Of a stretch of DNA of 64,000 nucleotides, positions 17,392 to 25,168 are shown piece by piece. Made by a program: the position numbers and the translations under genes. The stretch is from the NCBI RefSeq assembly GCF_002794355.1, contig NZ_PGOI01000002.1, positions 62,001-126,000 of the forward strand, read 5' to 3'. The DNA is from Pseudorhodobacter sp. MZDSW-24AT (GTDB taxonomy: Bacteria > Pseudomonadota > Alphaproteobacteria > Rhodobacterales > Rhodobacteraceae). Position 1 is the stretch's first letter. Each line of letters opens with the position of its first letter. A model generated the notes under the pieces. It did not search any database. It was not told the DNA's origin and saw only the letters and a program-made list of their open reading frames with translations.

Positions 17392-19422
17392 TTAGCCGCG
17401 GCGCCGCCTGCCTTCTCGTCCGCCTGACGTGTTGAACGAGACGTCGGGCAAGGTGACGATGGCCGCGAGGGAGGGAAAACTGTCCACCGCATGCGGGATG
17501 GCGTTGGCATTGACGAAATGTTCTTGAAACCGCGGTTCGATGGCGGTTTCCACCTTATGAATATGGTGAACCGTCGCCTCGATCTGATTGCGCGCCGCCA
17601 CGTTGCACAGTGCGATCCGGGCGCCCGTGCCGGCAGCGTTACCCGCACTTGTCACCTTTGCGAGCGGCGCGTCGGGAATCATGCCCAGCACCATTGCGTG
17701 TTTCGGGCTGATATGTGCGCCAAAGGCCCCCGCCAGTGTCACGCGGTCGACCCGATCGATGCCCATCTCATCCATCAACAAACGCGCCCCGGCATAGAGC
17801 GCCGATTTCGCCAGCTGGATGGCGCGAATGTCGCCTTGAGTGACCAGAATGCGCGGACCGCCCGCTGCGGTGCCATCATGGAGAACATAGCTGTGCGTGC
17901 GGCCTTCCGGCACACAGCGGGCCGTCCCGGTCTGCTCCGGACCGCCGATCAGACCGCCCGCATCCACAAGGCCCGCGATACGCATCTCGGCGACCGCTTC
18001 AATGATGCCGGACCCGCAAATGCCGGTGACGCCGGTGCGTTCGGTCGCCCGCCCAAATTCTGGGTGATCAGACCACAGATCGCTGCCAATGACGCGAAAG
18101 CGTGGCTCTTTGGTGAGAGGGTCGATCTCGACCCGTTCGATCGCCCCCGGCGCGGCGCGTTGTCCCGAGCTGATCTGCGCGCCTTCAAACGCGGGGCCTG
18201 TGGGGGAGGAACAGGCCAGAACCCGCGAGCTGTTGCCCAGCAGAATTTCGGCATTGGTGCCAACATCGACGATCAACACCATCTCATCCGAGCGGCCGGG
18301 CTCTTCCGACAAAGCCACGGCGGCTGCGTCCGCGCCCACATGCCCCGCAATGCAGGGCAGCATGTAAACCCGCGCCGCGCGGTTAAGGGTGCCAAGGTGA
18401 AGATCGCGGGCGTCCAGCGACACACTGCCCGAAGTGGCAAGGGCGAAGGGCGCCTGTCCCAATTCGACCGGATCAATGCCCAAAAGCAAATGGTGCATCA
18501 CCGGGTTGCACACGACAACGGCCTCATAAATGCTGGCAGGGTCTACTCCGCCTTCGGCGGCAATGGAGGCCGCAAGCGCGTTGAGGGCTTCGCGCACCAC
18601 GCGCGTCATTTCAACATCGCCGCCCGCGTTCATCATCACATAGGACACGCGGCTCATGAGATCCTCGCCAAAGCGGATTTGCGGGTTCATCACGCCGCCC
18701 GAGGCAAGCACACGCCCGTCGCGCAAATCGCACAAATGGGCGGCGATGGTGGTGGAGCCCAGATCGATGGCGAGCCCATGTATCGCGCCATCGTAAAATC
18801 CGGGCCAGATGTCCAAAATGCGGGGCTGTGCATCGTGGTTGCCTTTGTGCAGTGCCACGGTGAGCGTCCAGTCCCCTTTGCGCAGGGCGGGCTGCAGGCG
18901 CCGCAGGATGGCAAGGTCGGCCACCACATCGGGCACCTGCCACTGGTCGCGCAAGGCGAGGGCGAGCCGTTCGAAATCGCCTGTCGGCTCATGCATGTCA
19001 GGCTCGGCGACTTCGACATAAAGGAGCCGAGTCGCCGGGTCCATCGCAATGACGCGGTCAGAAGCCGACTTGCGGATCACCTGCTTGTGGACTTGGCTTT
19101 CCGGGGGGACGTCGATCACGACATCCCCCATCACCTTCGCCTGACAGCCCAGGCGTCGGCCGTCAACCATGCCGCGCTTGGACTTGTAGCGCTCTTCCAC
19201 CGCATTCCATTCGGTCAGCGCATCGTCTTCGACAGTCACCCCATGTTTGGGGAAGGCGCCATAGCCAGGGCTGATCTGGCATTTGGAACAGATGCCCCGG
19301 CCACCGCAGACAGAATCGAGATCGACCCCCAACTGCCGTGCTGCGGTCAGAACCGGGGTGCCAAGCGGAAAGTGACCGCGCTTTCCCGAGGGGGTAAAAA
19401 TCACGAGTGCATCGTCAGACAT
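17392..19422 (-). CDS. ASKHA-ferredoxin protein, corrinoid-protein reactivator (RACo/RamA-like)
   Basis: Protein of 676 residues predicted to reduce oxidised Co(II) corrinoid proteins in an ATP-dependent way. An N-terminal 2Fe-2S ferredoxin domain has Cys39, Cys45 and Cys48 plus the later GRRLGCQAKV cysteine. The remainder is an ASKHA-type ATPase fold: IHGLAIDLGSTTIAAHLCDL, VLIVDVGTNAEILLGN and VTLAGAFGAHISPKHAMVLGMIP. It is the last gene of a methyl-folate/corrinoid gene set, which suggests it reactivates a B12-dependent split methionine synthase, as described for related marine Rhodobacterales. A 177-base gap with four hairpins lies upstream. Confidence 0.88.
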   Translation of the reverse strand: MSDDALVIFTPSGKRGHFPLGTPVLTAARQLGVDLDSVCGGRGICSKCQISPGYGAFPKHGVTVEDDALTEWNAVEERYKSKRGMVDGRRLGCQAKVMGDVVIDVPPESQVHKQVIRKSASDRVIAMDPATRLLYVEVAEPDMHEPTGDFERLALALRDQWQVPDVVADLAILRRLQPALRKGDWTLTVALHKGNHDAQPRILDIWPGFYDGAIHGLAIDLGSTTIAAHLCDLRDGRVLASGGVMNPQIRFGEDLMSRVSYVMMNAGGDVEMTRVVREALNALAASIAAEGGVDPASIYEAVVVCNPVMHHLLLGIDPVELGQAPFALATSGSVSLDARDLHLGTLNRAARVYMLPCIAGHVGADAAAVALSEEPGRSDEMVLIVDVGTNAEILLGNSSRVLACSSPTGPAFEGAQISSGQRAAPGAIERVEIDPLTKEPRFRVIGSDLWSDHPEFGRATERTGVTGICGSGIIEAVAEMRIAGLVDAGGLIGGPEQTGTARCVPEGRTHSYVLHDGTAAGGPRILVTQGDIRAIQLAKSALYAGARLLMDEMGIDRVDRVTLAGAFGAHISPKHAMVLGMIPDAPLAKVTSAGNAAGTGARIALCNVAARNQIEATVHHIHKVETAIEPRFQEHFVNANAIPHAVDSFPSLAAIVTLPDVSFNTSGGREGRRRRG

Positions 19423-19486
19423 GGGGCTTCTCCTGCTGGCGACGTTCTAGCAGCGTCCGACACAGCGACAATGGGACAGGCGGCAC

Positions 19487-19598
19487 GATTTTTCTGCGAA
19501 AAATCTCGGCAACGAACTTTCTGCGAAAGTTCAGAACGGGCGTGGCGCTAAGGCGTTTTCGCAGAAAACGCGCGAGACTGAATTTTCGCAGAAAATTC
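19487..19598. repeat. Four 19-bp hairpins with constant CTGCG/CGCAG loop
   Basis: Four inverted repeats at 19487-19505, 19514-19532, 19553-19571 and 19580-19598. Each has perfect 7-bp arms around a five-base loop. The loop is CTGCG in the first two and CGCAG, its complement, in the last two, while the arm sequences differ (GATTTTT, GAACTTT, GCGTTTT, GAATTTT) and are matched by compensating bases. The group occupies the gap between the ASKHA gene and the 75-aa gene. A fifth copy is at 24244-24262. Confidence 0.9.
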
Positions 19599-19599
19599 G

Positions 19600-19827
19600 T
19601 CAGAACAGAATTTGAACCGGCCGTGAAGCGCAGATGACGATGAACTGATCTCCCGCTCGCAAGAGATGAAAGCCGCGCATCCGGACTTCCTGCACAAAGC
19701 GCTCTTGCCCAATCTCGCGCTCTACCCAAACCACGGCGCGCCGCAGAACGCCACCGCGCGCCTGACGGGCCGCGAAGACCTGATTGATCCAATAATCTGC
19801 GTTGCTTTGCCTGATGACGTGCTCCAT
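19600..19827 (-). CDS. Small conserved protein of the corrinoid gene set
   Basis: A 75-residue protein (MEHVIRQSNADYWINQVFAARQARGG ... FHLLRAGDQFIVICASRPVQ). I recall similar small proteins beside corrinoid methyltransferase genes in Roseobacters, sometimes labelled phosphoribosylanthranilate isomerase, a name that does not fit a protein this short. No catalytic motif is recognised. It lies 38 bases after the methyltransferase gene, and its stop is next to the hairpin group. A role in the methyl-transfer system is only suggested by position. Confidence 0.65.
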   Translation of the reverse strand: MEHVIRQSNADYWINQVFAARQARGGVLRRAVVWVEREIGQERFVQEVRMRGFHLLRAGDQFIVICASRPVQILF

Positions 19828-19865
19828 GGCGCAAGCTTGGCCGCGCCATGGTTAAGATCACGTTA

Positions 19866-20846
19866 TCAGGCGCGTCCGCGACGGCCACCGCGACGCCCTC
19901 CGGCAGATTGGCTTGCGGCGGCCGAGGCTTCGGCAAAGCTCATGCCGCCCTCCACCGCTTCCAAGACCTTGGCAAAGCGGATCCACTCGCCACCGTTGGA
20001 ATCATGGTTCATCAGGAAGTTGGCGGCACGAATGGCCTCCATTTCCTGCTGCCGGACCGGGTTCATGATGGCACTGGTCATACCGGCGCCGATCGCCATG
20101 GGCAGGAACGCCGCATTGATGCCGTGACGGTGCGGAAGACCGAACGAAATGTTCGAGGCGCCACAGGTGGTGTTCACCCCCAATTCTTCGCGCAAGCGCC
20201 GCACCAGCGCAAACACTTGCTGGCCCGCAGAGGCCATCGCGCCCACGGGCATCACCAGCGGATCAACCACGATGTCATGCGCAGGAATTCCATGGTCTGC
20301 GGCGCGTTCCACGATTTTCTTGGCCACCGCAAAGCGCACATCCGGGTCGGGCGAGATGCCGGTGTCATCGTTTGAAATCGCCACCACCGGCACGTTGTAT
20401 TTCTTGACCAGCGGCAGGACCAGTTCCAACCGATCTTCCTCTCCGGTCACCGAGTTCAGCAGTGGGCGTCCTTCACAACTGGCGAGACCTGCCTCAAGCG
20501 CTGCCGGGACCGATGAGTCAATGCACAGAGGCACATCAACCGTTTGCTGAATGATCTCGATCAGCGCCTTCATCAGCGGGGGTTCGACAAAGTTGTTGTC
20601 GGCATAGCGCGGATCGACGGCCATCTTGTTGGTAAAAACGGCGCCCGAATTCACATCCAACACCGTCGCCCCGCAGGCGACCTGCTCGAGCGCATCGCGG
20701 ATGACCGTGTCGAAATTGTCCGCCTCCAGCTCGGCGGCAAGCTTCTTGCGGCCGGTTGGATTGATCCGCTCACCGATCACGCAAAAGGGCTCGTCAAAGC
20801 CGATGATCACGGTTTTCGTTTTGGATTCGAGCACTGTGCGTGTCAT
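19866..20846 (-). CDS. Methyltetrahydrofolate:corrinoid methyltransferase
   Basis: Pterin-binding TIM-barrel protein of 326 residues, related to dihydropteroate synthase, AcsE and the folate domain of MetH. Landmarks: CVIGERINPTGRKKL, GATVLDVNSGA, PLCIDSSVPAALEAGL, PLLNSVTGEEDR, and VNTTCGASNISFGLPHRHGINAAFL. It would move the methyl group of methyl-THF to a corrinoid protein. The C-terminus has an Arg/Gly tail (GGRRGGRRGRA). It lies directly after the methylene-THF reductase gene and before the reactivator, so together they support a split methionine synthase whose B12-binding and homocysteine-binding parts are elsewhere. Confidence 0.9.
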   Translation of the reverse strand: MTRTVLESKTKTVIIGFDEPFCVIGERINPTGRKKLAAELEADNFDTVIRDALEQVACGATVLDVNSGAVFTNKMAVDPRYADNNFVEPPLMKALIEIIQQTVDVPLCIDSSVPAALEAGLASCEGRPLLNSVTGEEDRLELVLPLVKKYNVPVVAISNDDTGISPDPDVRFAVAKKIVERAADHGIPAHDIVVDPLVMPVGAMASAGQQVFALVRRLREELGVNTTCGASNISFGLPHRHGINAAFLPMAIGAGMTSAIMNPVRQQEMEAIRAANFLMNHDSNGGEWIRFAKVLEAVEGGMSFAEASAAASQSAGGRRGGRRGRA

Positions 20847-20861
20847 TCTTGACCCTTCTTG

Positions 20862-21782
20862 TCAGGCAGCCTTGGCGGGTTTGCCAGCCGCACCACCATG
20901 TTCCGTCACCCATTGGGCATTGGTCTTGATACCACCCAAGGGGAAGAAGTGAACCTGTTCGATGCCGAAATCGGGATGCGCGGCTTTGTGCGCGGCGAGC
21001 GCCGACAGAACCTCGGTCGGCTCATAGGGCATCAAAAGCTTGGTCACGTCCATGGCCCGTTTCTGGAGCACCTTCAGCGAGGGACCAACGCCGCAGGCGA
21101 TGGCAAATTTGATCAGGGTTTGTAGCTTTGCAGGGCCAGCGACGCCAATATGCACGGGCAATCGCACGCCTTCGGCTGCCAGCCGGTCGACCCATGCGAT
21201 CACGGGGGCGGCATCGAAACAGAATTGCGTTGCCATCGCCATCCGGGCATCTGTCCGCTCGGCAAAGGCCGATTTCCAGCGCGCGGCCTCCATCACCATA
21301 CGGTCCGAACCATCGGGGTCGATGTCCCTGTTGCCTTCGGGATGGCCCGCCACGTGCAGCCGTTCAAAGCCGTCAAAGGCGCCTGACTCGAGCAGTTGCA
21401 TCGAGGTGTGGAACTCCCCCACAGGCGCGGCCACGCCACCCGCAAGCAGCAGGCCTTGACGCACCCCCACATCGCGGTAGCGCGCCACCCAATCTGTCAG
21501 CGTGGCGCGGTCTTTGATGATGCGGGCGGGGAAATGCGGCATGGCTGTAAAGCCTTCATCGGCCAGCCGACGCGCAGTTGCCACCATGTCCTCAATCGGC
21601 GTGCCATCGATATGGGCGATATACACGCGGGTGCCCAAGGGCAGAAGCGTGCGAAAATCCTCGACCTTTTCGGCCGTGCGCGGCATCACCTCTAACGAAT
21701 AGCCGTGCAGAAAGGACTCCAGCTGGTTTTGCGGGGAGGGCGACGGCTGCGCCGTCTTGCCGCGAAAATTGAACAGAGCCAT
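20862..21782 (-). CDS. Methylenetetrahydrofolate reductase-type protein
   Basis: Predicted FAD-dependent MTHFR-fold protein of 306 residues making or handling methyl-THF. Visible: EVMPRTAEKVEDFRTLLPLGTRVYIAHIDG, GHPEGNRDID, ATQFCFDAAPVIAWVDRLAAEGVRLPVHIGVAGPA, and FGIEQVHFFPLGGIKTNAQWV. This is the divergent Rhodobacterales form rather than the E. coli-like MetF. Start at 21782 is preferred because AGGGAG stands six bases before it; an upstream ATG at 21803 lacks this. It is 15 bases from the methyltransferase gene. Confidence 0.85.
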   Translation of the reverse strand: MALFNFRGKTAQPSPSPQNQLESFLHGYSLEVMPRTAEKVEDFRTLLPLGTRVYIAHIDGTPIEDMVATARRLADEGFTAMPHFPARIIKDRATLTDWVARYRDVGVRQGLLLAGGVAAPVGEFHTSMQLLESGAFDGFERLHVAGHPEGNRDIDPDGSDRMVMEAARWKSAFAERTDARMAMATQFCFDAAPVIAWVDRLAAEGVRLPVHIGVAGPAKLQTLIKFAIACGVGPSLKVLQKRAMDVTKLLMPYEPTEVLSALAAHKAAHPDFGIEQVHFFPLGGIKTNAQWVTEHGGAAGKPAKAA

Positions 21783-21813
21783 CAAACTCTCCCTCAGGGT
21801 CATGCGCGGTGCC

Positions 21814-22116
21814 TCAGGCCTTGGCCCAGCCGTCCGCCGCGATCAATTCTTTCAGACGTGCCGTGTCGTATTCGGCTTCCAAACGCGCAGCCTCGGCCTG
21901 CGCGACCTCGTCTTGGTCTCCTTCCACCTCGTAGGGCGGCGCTTTGCGCCACTCTGCAAGGTAGGCATCCGCGTCCTTAGCGCCGATTTTCATGGCACAG
22001 CGATCAATCGCCTGCTCGAAACGCTCGGTCAGCTGCACCTTGGACCCGCGGCGGCCCTTGCCCACGATCACCTGCGCCGGGATGTCGCGCCAAAAGACCA
22101 CTGTCACTTCCGCCAT
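21814..22116 (-). CDS. Virulence-factor family small protein, first gene of the methyl-folate set
   Basis: A 100-residue protein (AEVTVVFWRDIPAQVIVGKGRRGSKVQLTERFEQAIDRCAMKIG) of the family named 'virulence factor' in databases, whose biochemical role I do not know. The pattern VVFWRDIPAQVI is distinctive. It is upstream of the MTHFR gene, separated by 31 bases, and probably leads the operon. On the minus strand TTGACA (22211-22216) upstream could be a -35 box. The constant association with the corrinoid/folate genes suggests a helper role. Confidence 0.75.
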   Translation of the reverse strand: MAEVTVVFWRDIPAQVIVGKGRRGSKVQLTERFEQAIDRCAMKIGAKDADAYLAEWRKAPPYEVEGDQDEVAQAEAARLEAEYDTARLKELIAADGWAKA

Positions 22117-22330
22117 GCCTCGATTCCCTTGCCACTCTTGCCTTTGTTCTAATCGCCTCGCAGCGCCGGCGAGGTGTGTTTTCGACATGGCACGACGCAT
22201 CTGCGACCCGTGTCAACTGCGCATGGCGAAGTGGCAGCCGCAAGGGGCAGATCTGACCGGGTCGTCATGAGCGCTTGCGGCAGGGGGGGAAGGGCGCTAG
22301 GTTTAAGGCAACCACATATGGAGGGCGGCT

Positions 22331-23467
22331 ATGACGCCCGAGCGTCCCCAAGGGGGGGGCGCGTCGCAAACACCGATCGAGCCCGACAAGGGTTCTCGTG
22401 TCGCCGAATCGTCACCCCCTCACAGGCCGGGGCAGGGCACGCTTTATGCGGCGCTCGACCTTGGCACCAACAGTTGCCGGATGCTGATTGCCCAACCCAA
22501 GGGCAGCCAGTTTACGGTTGTGGACAGTTTTTCCAAAACTGTTCAGCTTGGCATCGGGCTGGAAGCCTCGGGCCGGCTTTCGCGTGCCTCGATGGGGCGC
22601 ACCGTGCAGGCGTTGCGGATATGCCAAAAGAAGATCGAACGGCACGGGGTGCAGCGCATGCGGCTGGTGGCCACCGAAGCCTGCCGCCGGGCGCGCAACG
22701 CGCGCGATTTCATCCGGCAGGTGAAGCGTGAGACGGGTCTGGCGCTGGAAATCATCCCGCCCGAAGAAGAAGCGCGGCTGGCGGTGATTTCCTGCGCGCC
22801 TCTGGTGAACGAGCGGACCGAGCAGCTTTTGGTGGTGGATATCGGTGGCGGCTCGACGGAATTGGTCTGGATCGATCTGTCAGGTGTGGCGCCGGAAAAC
22901 CGCCCTCGCGCGATCATGGGGCTGCACAGCGGCTTTGATGCGCAGCCGGAGGGCGGCGCGCGGGTGGTTGACTGGATCTCGGTGCCACTGGGGGTGGCCA
23001 CGTTGCGCGATCAGTTCGGCGATGTCGATGACGATGCGGCACGCTTTGCCTTGATGAGCTGGTTTTTCGAAGAGCAACTGGCAAGCTTTTCCCCTTACAA
23101 TGCCGAAAATCCGCGCGAAGGCTTTCAGATCATCGGCACCTCCGGCACGGTGACGACCGTCGCGGCAAGCTATCTGGGCTTGCGGCGCTATGATCGGACC
23201 AAGGTGGATGGCCTGCAGATGACAAGCGATCAGATTGACTTTGTGATCCGCGATTATCTCGCTTTGGGGCCTGAAGGACGGCGTGTCGATCCGCGCATCG
23301 GGCGGGATCGTCATGCTCTGATCATGTCCGGAGCGGCTATTCTTCAGGCGCTGATGCGGATATGGCCCACTGATCGCCTTTCCGTGGCCGACCGTGGCCT
23401 GCGCGAGGGGCTTCTTTATGCCCAGATGACCGCCGATGGCGTGTTGACCGAAGGACCATTCACATGA
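22331..23467 (+). CDS. Ppx/GppA family exopolyphosphatase
   Basis: ASKHA-fold phosphatase of 378 residues acting on polyphosphate or pppGpp. Phosphate-binding motifs are clear: [17 protein letters not shown] near residue 40 and [18 protein letters not shown] in the middle, with [18 protein letters not shown] after. The first 35 residues are a Pro/Gly/Ser-rich extension. GGAGGG precedes the ATG at a good distance. The stop overlaps the rlmE start, a pairing often seen in alphaproteobacteria. Confidence 0.92.
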   Translation: MTPERPQGGGASQTPIEPDKGSRVAESSPPHRPGQGTLYAALDLGTNSCRMLIAQPKGSQFTVVDSFSKTVQLGIGLEASGRLSRASMGRTVQALRICQKKIERHGVQRMRLVATEACRRARNARDFIRQVKRETGLALEIIPPEEEARLAVISCAPLVNERTEQLLVVDIGGGSTELVWIDLSGVAPENRPRAIMGLHSGFDAQPEGGARVVDWISVPLGVATLRDQFGDVDDDAARFALMSWFFEEQLASFSPYNAENPREGFQIIGTSGTVTTVAASYLGLRRYDRTKVDGLQMTSDQIDFVIRDYLALGPEGRRVDPRIGRDRHALIMSGAAILQALMRIWPTDRLSVADRGLREGLLYAQMTADGVLTEGPFT

Positions 23468-24210
23468 GTGACAAGAACAGTTCTGGCCGGGGCCAGCGTG
23501 AACTGCGGGTGCGGGTGAAAACCGCCAAGGGCCGCAAACTCTCCTCGACGCTATGGCTCGAGCGGCAGTTGAACGATCCCTATGTGATCCGCGCGCGCAA
23601 GGAAGGCTATCGGGGGCGTGCGGCCTACAAGATCCTTGAGCTGGACGACCGCTATGGCTTTCTGAAGCCGGGTGCCCGCGTGGTGGACCTCGGGTGTGCG
23701 CCGGGGGGATGGTGCCAAGTGGCCGTTGCGCGGGTCAATGCCTTGGCACAGAATCCGAAAAAGCCGGTGGGCACGGTTCTGGGCGTGGATCTGCAAGAGG
23801 TGGAGCCGATCTCTGGCGCCGAGATCCATCAGCTGGATTTTCTATCGGATGATGCCGATGCGCTGGTCAAGAGCTGGCTGGGCGGGCGCGCCGATGTGGT
23901 GATGTCGGACATGGCGGCGGCGGCTTCGGGGCACAAGGCCACCGATCACCTGCGCATCGTGGCGCTTATCGAGGCAGCGCTGGAATTTGCCTTTGACGTG
24001 CTGGAAGACGGCGGCACCTTTGTGGCCAAGGTTTTGGCAGGAGGCGCCGAGAACACCATGCAGGCGACGCTGAAGAAGAACTTCCGCAAGGTGGCGAATG
24101 TGAAGCCGCCCGCCAGCCGTTCCGACAGTTCGGAAAAATTCGTGGTGGCCATGGGCTACCGCGGGCGCGAGCTTGCGGCATCCGCTGCCGCAGATGATGA
24201 CGCCGAGTGA
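23464..24210 (+). CDS. rlmE: 23S rRNA 2'-O-ribose methyltransferase RlmE
   Basis: Methylates the 2'-OH of U2552 in 23S rRNA using S-adenosylmethionine. The 248-residue protein has the SAM motif [15 protein letters not shown] and the K-D-K-E catalytic set: Lys in [13 protein letters not shown], Asp in VVMSDMAAA, Lys in [11 protein letters not shown] and Glu in [15 protein letters not shown]. Its ATG overlaps the ppx stop. A hairpin terminator follows seven bases after the stop. Confidence 0.96.
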   Translation: MSDKNSSGRGQRELRVRVKTAKGRKLSSTLWLERQLNDPYVIRARKEGYRGRAAYKILELDDRYGFLKPGARVVDLGCAPGGWCQVAVARVNALAQNPKKPVGTVLGVDLQEVEPISGAEIHQLDFLSDDADALVKSWLGGRADVVMSDMAAAASGHKATDHLRIVALIEAALEFAFDVLEDGGTFVAKVLAGGAENTMQATLKKNFRKVANVKPPASRSDSSEKFVVAMGYRGRELAASAAADDDAE

Positions 24211-24216
24211 AACAAG

Positions 24217-24240
24217 AAAGGCACCCGACGGGGTGCCTTT
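24217..24240 (+). terminator. Terminator of ppx-rlmE
   Basis: AAAGGCACCC and GGGTGCCTTT form a perfect 10-bp stem with loop GACG, starting seven bases after the rlmE stop. The A/T flanks allow action in both directions, which fits the convergent gene at 24276. Confidence 0.88.
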
Positions 24241-24243
24241 CAC

Positions 24244-24262
24244 GAAAATTCTGCGAATTTTC
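24244..24262. repeat. Fifth CTGCG-loop hairpin
   Basis: GAAAATT, loop CTGCG, AATTTTC: the same architecture as the four elements at 19487-19598 (7-bp perfect arms, five-base constant loop), placed between the rlmE terminator and the convergent DUF882 gene. Confidence 0.85.
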
Positions 24263-24275
24263 TGGATGACGCTGC

Positions 24276-24845
24276 TCAGCCGCCCCAAGTGCGGACGGGG
24301 CCGCAATCCATATGGACGAAGTTCGAGCGCGAATAGCGACCGACCCCACCAGAGGCACAGGCCGCCGCCGCCTTCGCCATCTGCCCCACAGAGCGGGATT
24401 TGAGCCGCAGGTCCGCCGCCTGACCCTTGAGATGCAAGGAATTGCGCGCCACGCCGCTGGATTGCGAACGCAACATCGCATTCGTGCGGGGGCTGCGATA
24501 GCCCGAGAGCATCATATAGGGTTCTTTCACATCCATCAGACGATGCGCTGCGGCCATGATGTCAACGGTGCGGGCATCAATGTTGGTGACATCATTGGAG
24601 CGCCAATCCCGCATGAAGTGATTGATTTCCTTCATCACCTCGGGAATGTATTTTCCTTCGATCCAATAGATCGTGTCGATGCTCTCGCCCGTGCGGCCCG
24701 AGTACATGCGGATTCGGCGAATATCGCCAGCCCCGCGCAAAAGACCGAAAGCATTGGAGTAGGTGGGTGCTGCCACCACGAGGGTTGCCGCAAACGCGCC
24801 CAAGAGCCCGCGTCGCGTCAATCCCAACTTCGATGTATCTGTCAT
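24276..24845 (-). CDS. DUF882/YcbK-like peptidase, Tat-exported
   Basis: Peptidoglycan-active M15-type (YcbK, DUF882) protein of 189 residues. The N-terminus LTRRGLLGAFAATLVVAAP has a twin-arginine start and ends near SNAFG. Zinc-site pattern: LSGYRSPRTNAML, SLHLKGQAADLRL (His and Asp ligands) and SNFVHMDCGPVRTWGG (His). The likely start is ATG 24845 (MTDTSKLG); the frame is open a little further upstream. It is divergent from an L,D-transpeptidase gene across a 323-base gap, and both act on the cell wall. Confidence 0.9.
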   Translation of the reverse strand: MTDTSKLGLTRRGLLGAFAATLVVAAPTYSNAFGLLRGAGDIRRIRMYSGRTGESIDTIYWIEGKYIPEVMKEINHFMRDWRSNDVTNIDARTVDIMAAAHRLMDVKEPYMMLSGYRSPRTNAMLRSQSSGVARNSLHLKGQAADLRLKSRSVGQMAKAAAACASGGVGRYSRSNFVHMDCGPVRTWGG

Positions 24846-25168
24846 TCTGGCGCCTGTCCCGTCGCAATTTGTGACCACCTAGACGGCGGTTCGTCTGCAC
24901 TTCATCCCCGAGTGTGCCGAGGTTATGACACAGCAGGTTTTGCAACCCAAGCGCAGATTCTCCGCTGGTTCCGTCTTTGAGGCAGGTCGGCAAATTTTTG
25001 CTGAAATCCGCTGAAAGAATACGCAGCATTTTTCCAATCAAACTGTTGCTGCAAAGTAACAAAAATGAGGGGGAATGTGATCTTCTGGCCGGAACGTGAA
25101 TGGACAGTGCCGTCAACATCGCGGAAAGTCGTGGAAAGACTGATGTTTTTCACAGGAATTGGTTCACG
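24846..25168. other. Divergent intergenic region, promoter area
   Basis: This 323-base gap between two divergent cell-wall genes should hold both promoters. It is more AT-rich than its surroundings at about 24990-25070. I see no convincing tRNA, hairpin terminator or long inverted repeat. The transpeptidase frame is open back to 25100, so part could be coding. Confidence 0.5.

Noticed and set aside
17491-19551. 686-residue open frame on the plus strand
   Set aside because: Complement of the ASKHA activator gene; composition is typical of an antisense shadow and no domain is visible.
19415-19936. Frame with repeated NFLRKF/NFRRKF peptides
   Set aside because: The repeating peptides come from translation of the CTGCG-loop hairpins; the real gene on this strand is the 75-residue frame at 19600-19827.
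22117-22330. Possible SAM-type riboswitch before the methyl-folate operon
   Set aside because: I looked for the SAM-II type conserved core and found no convincing match; only a simple CCTCGC/GCGAGG hairpin and a TTGACA are present.
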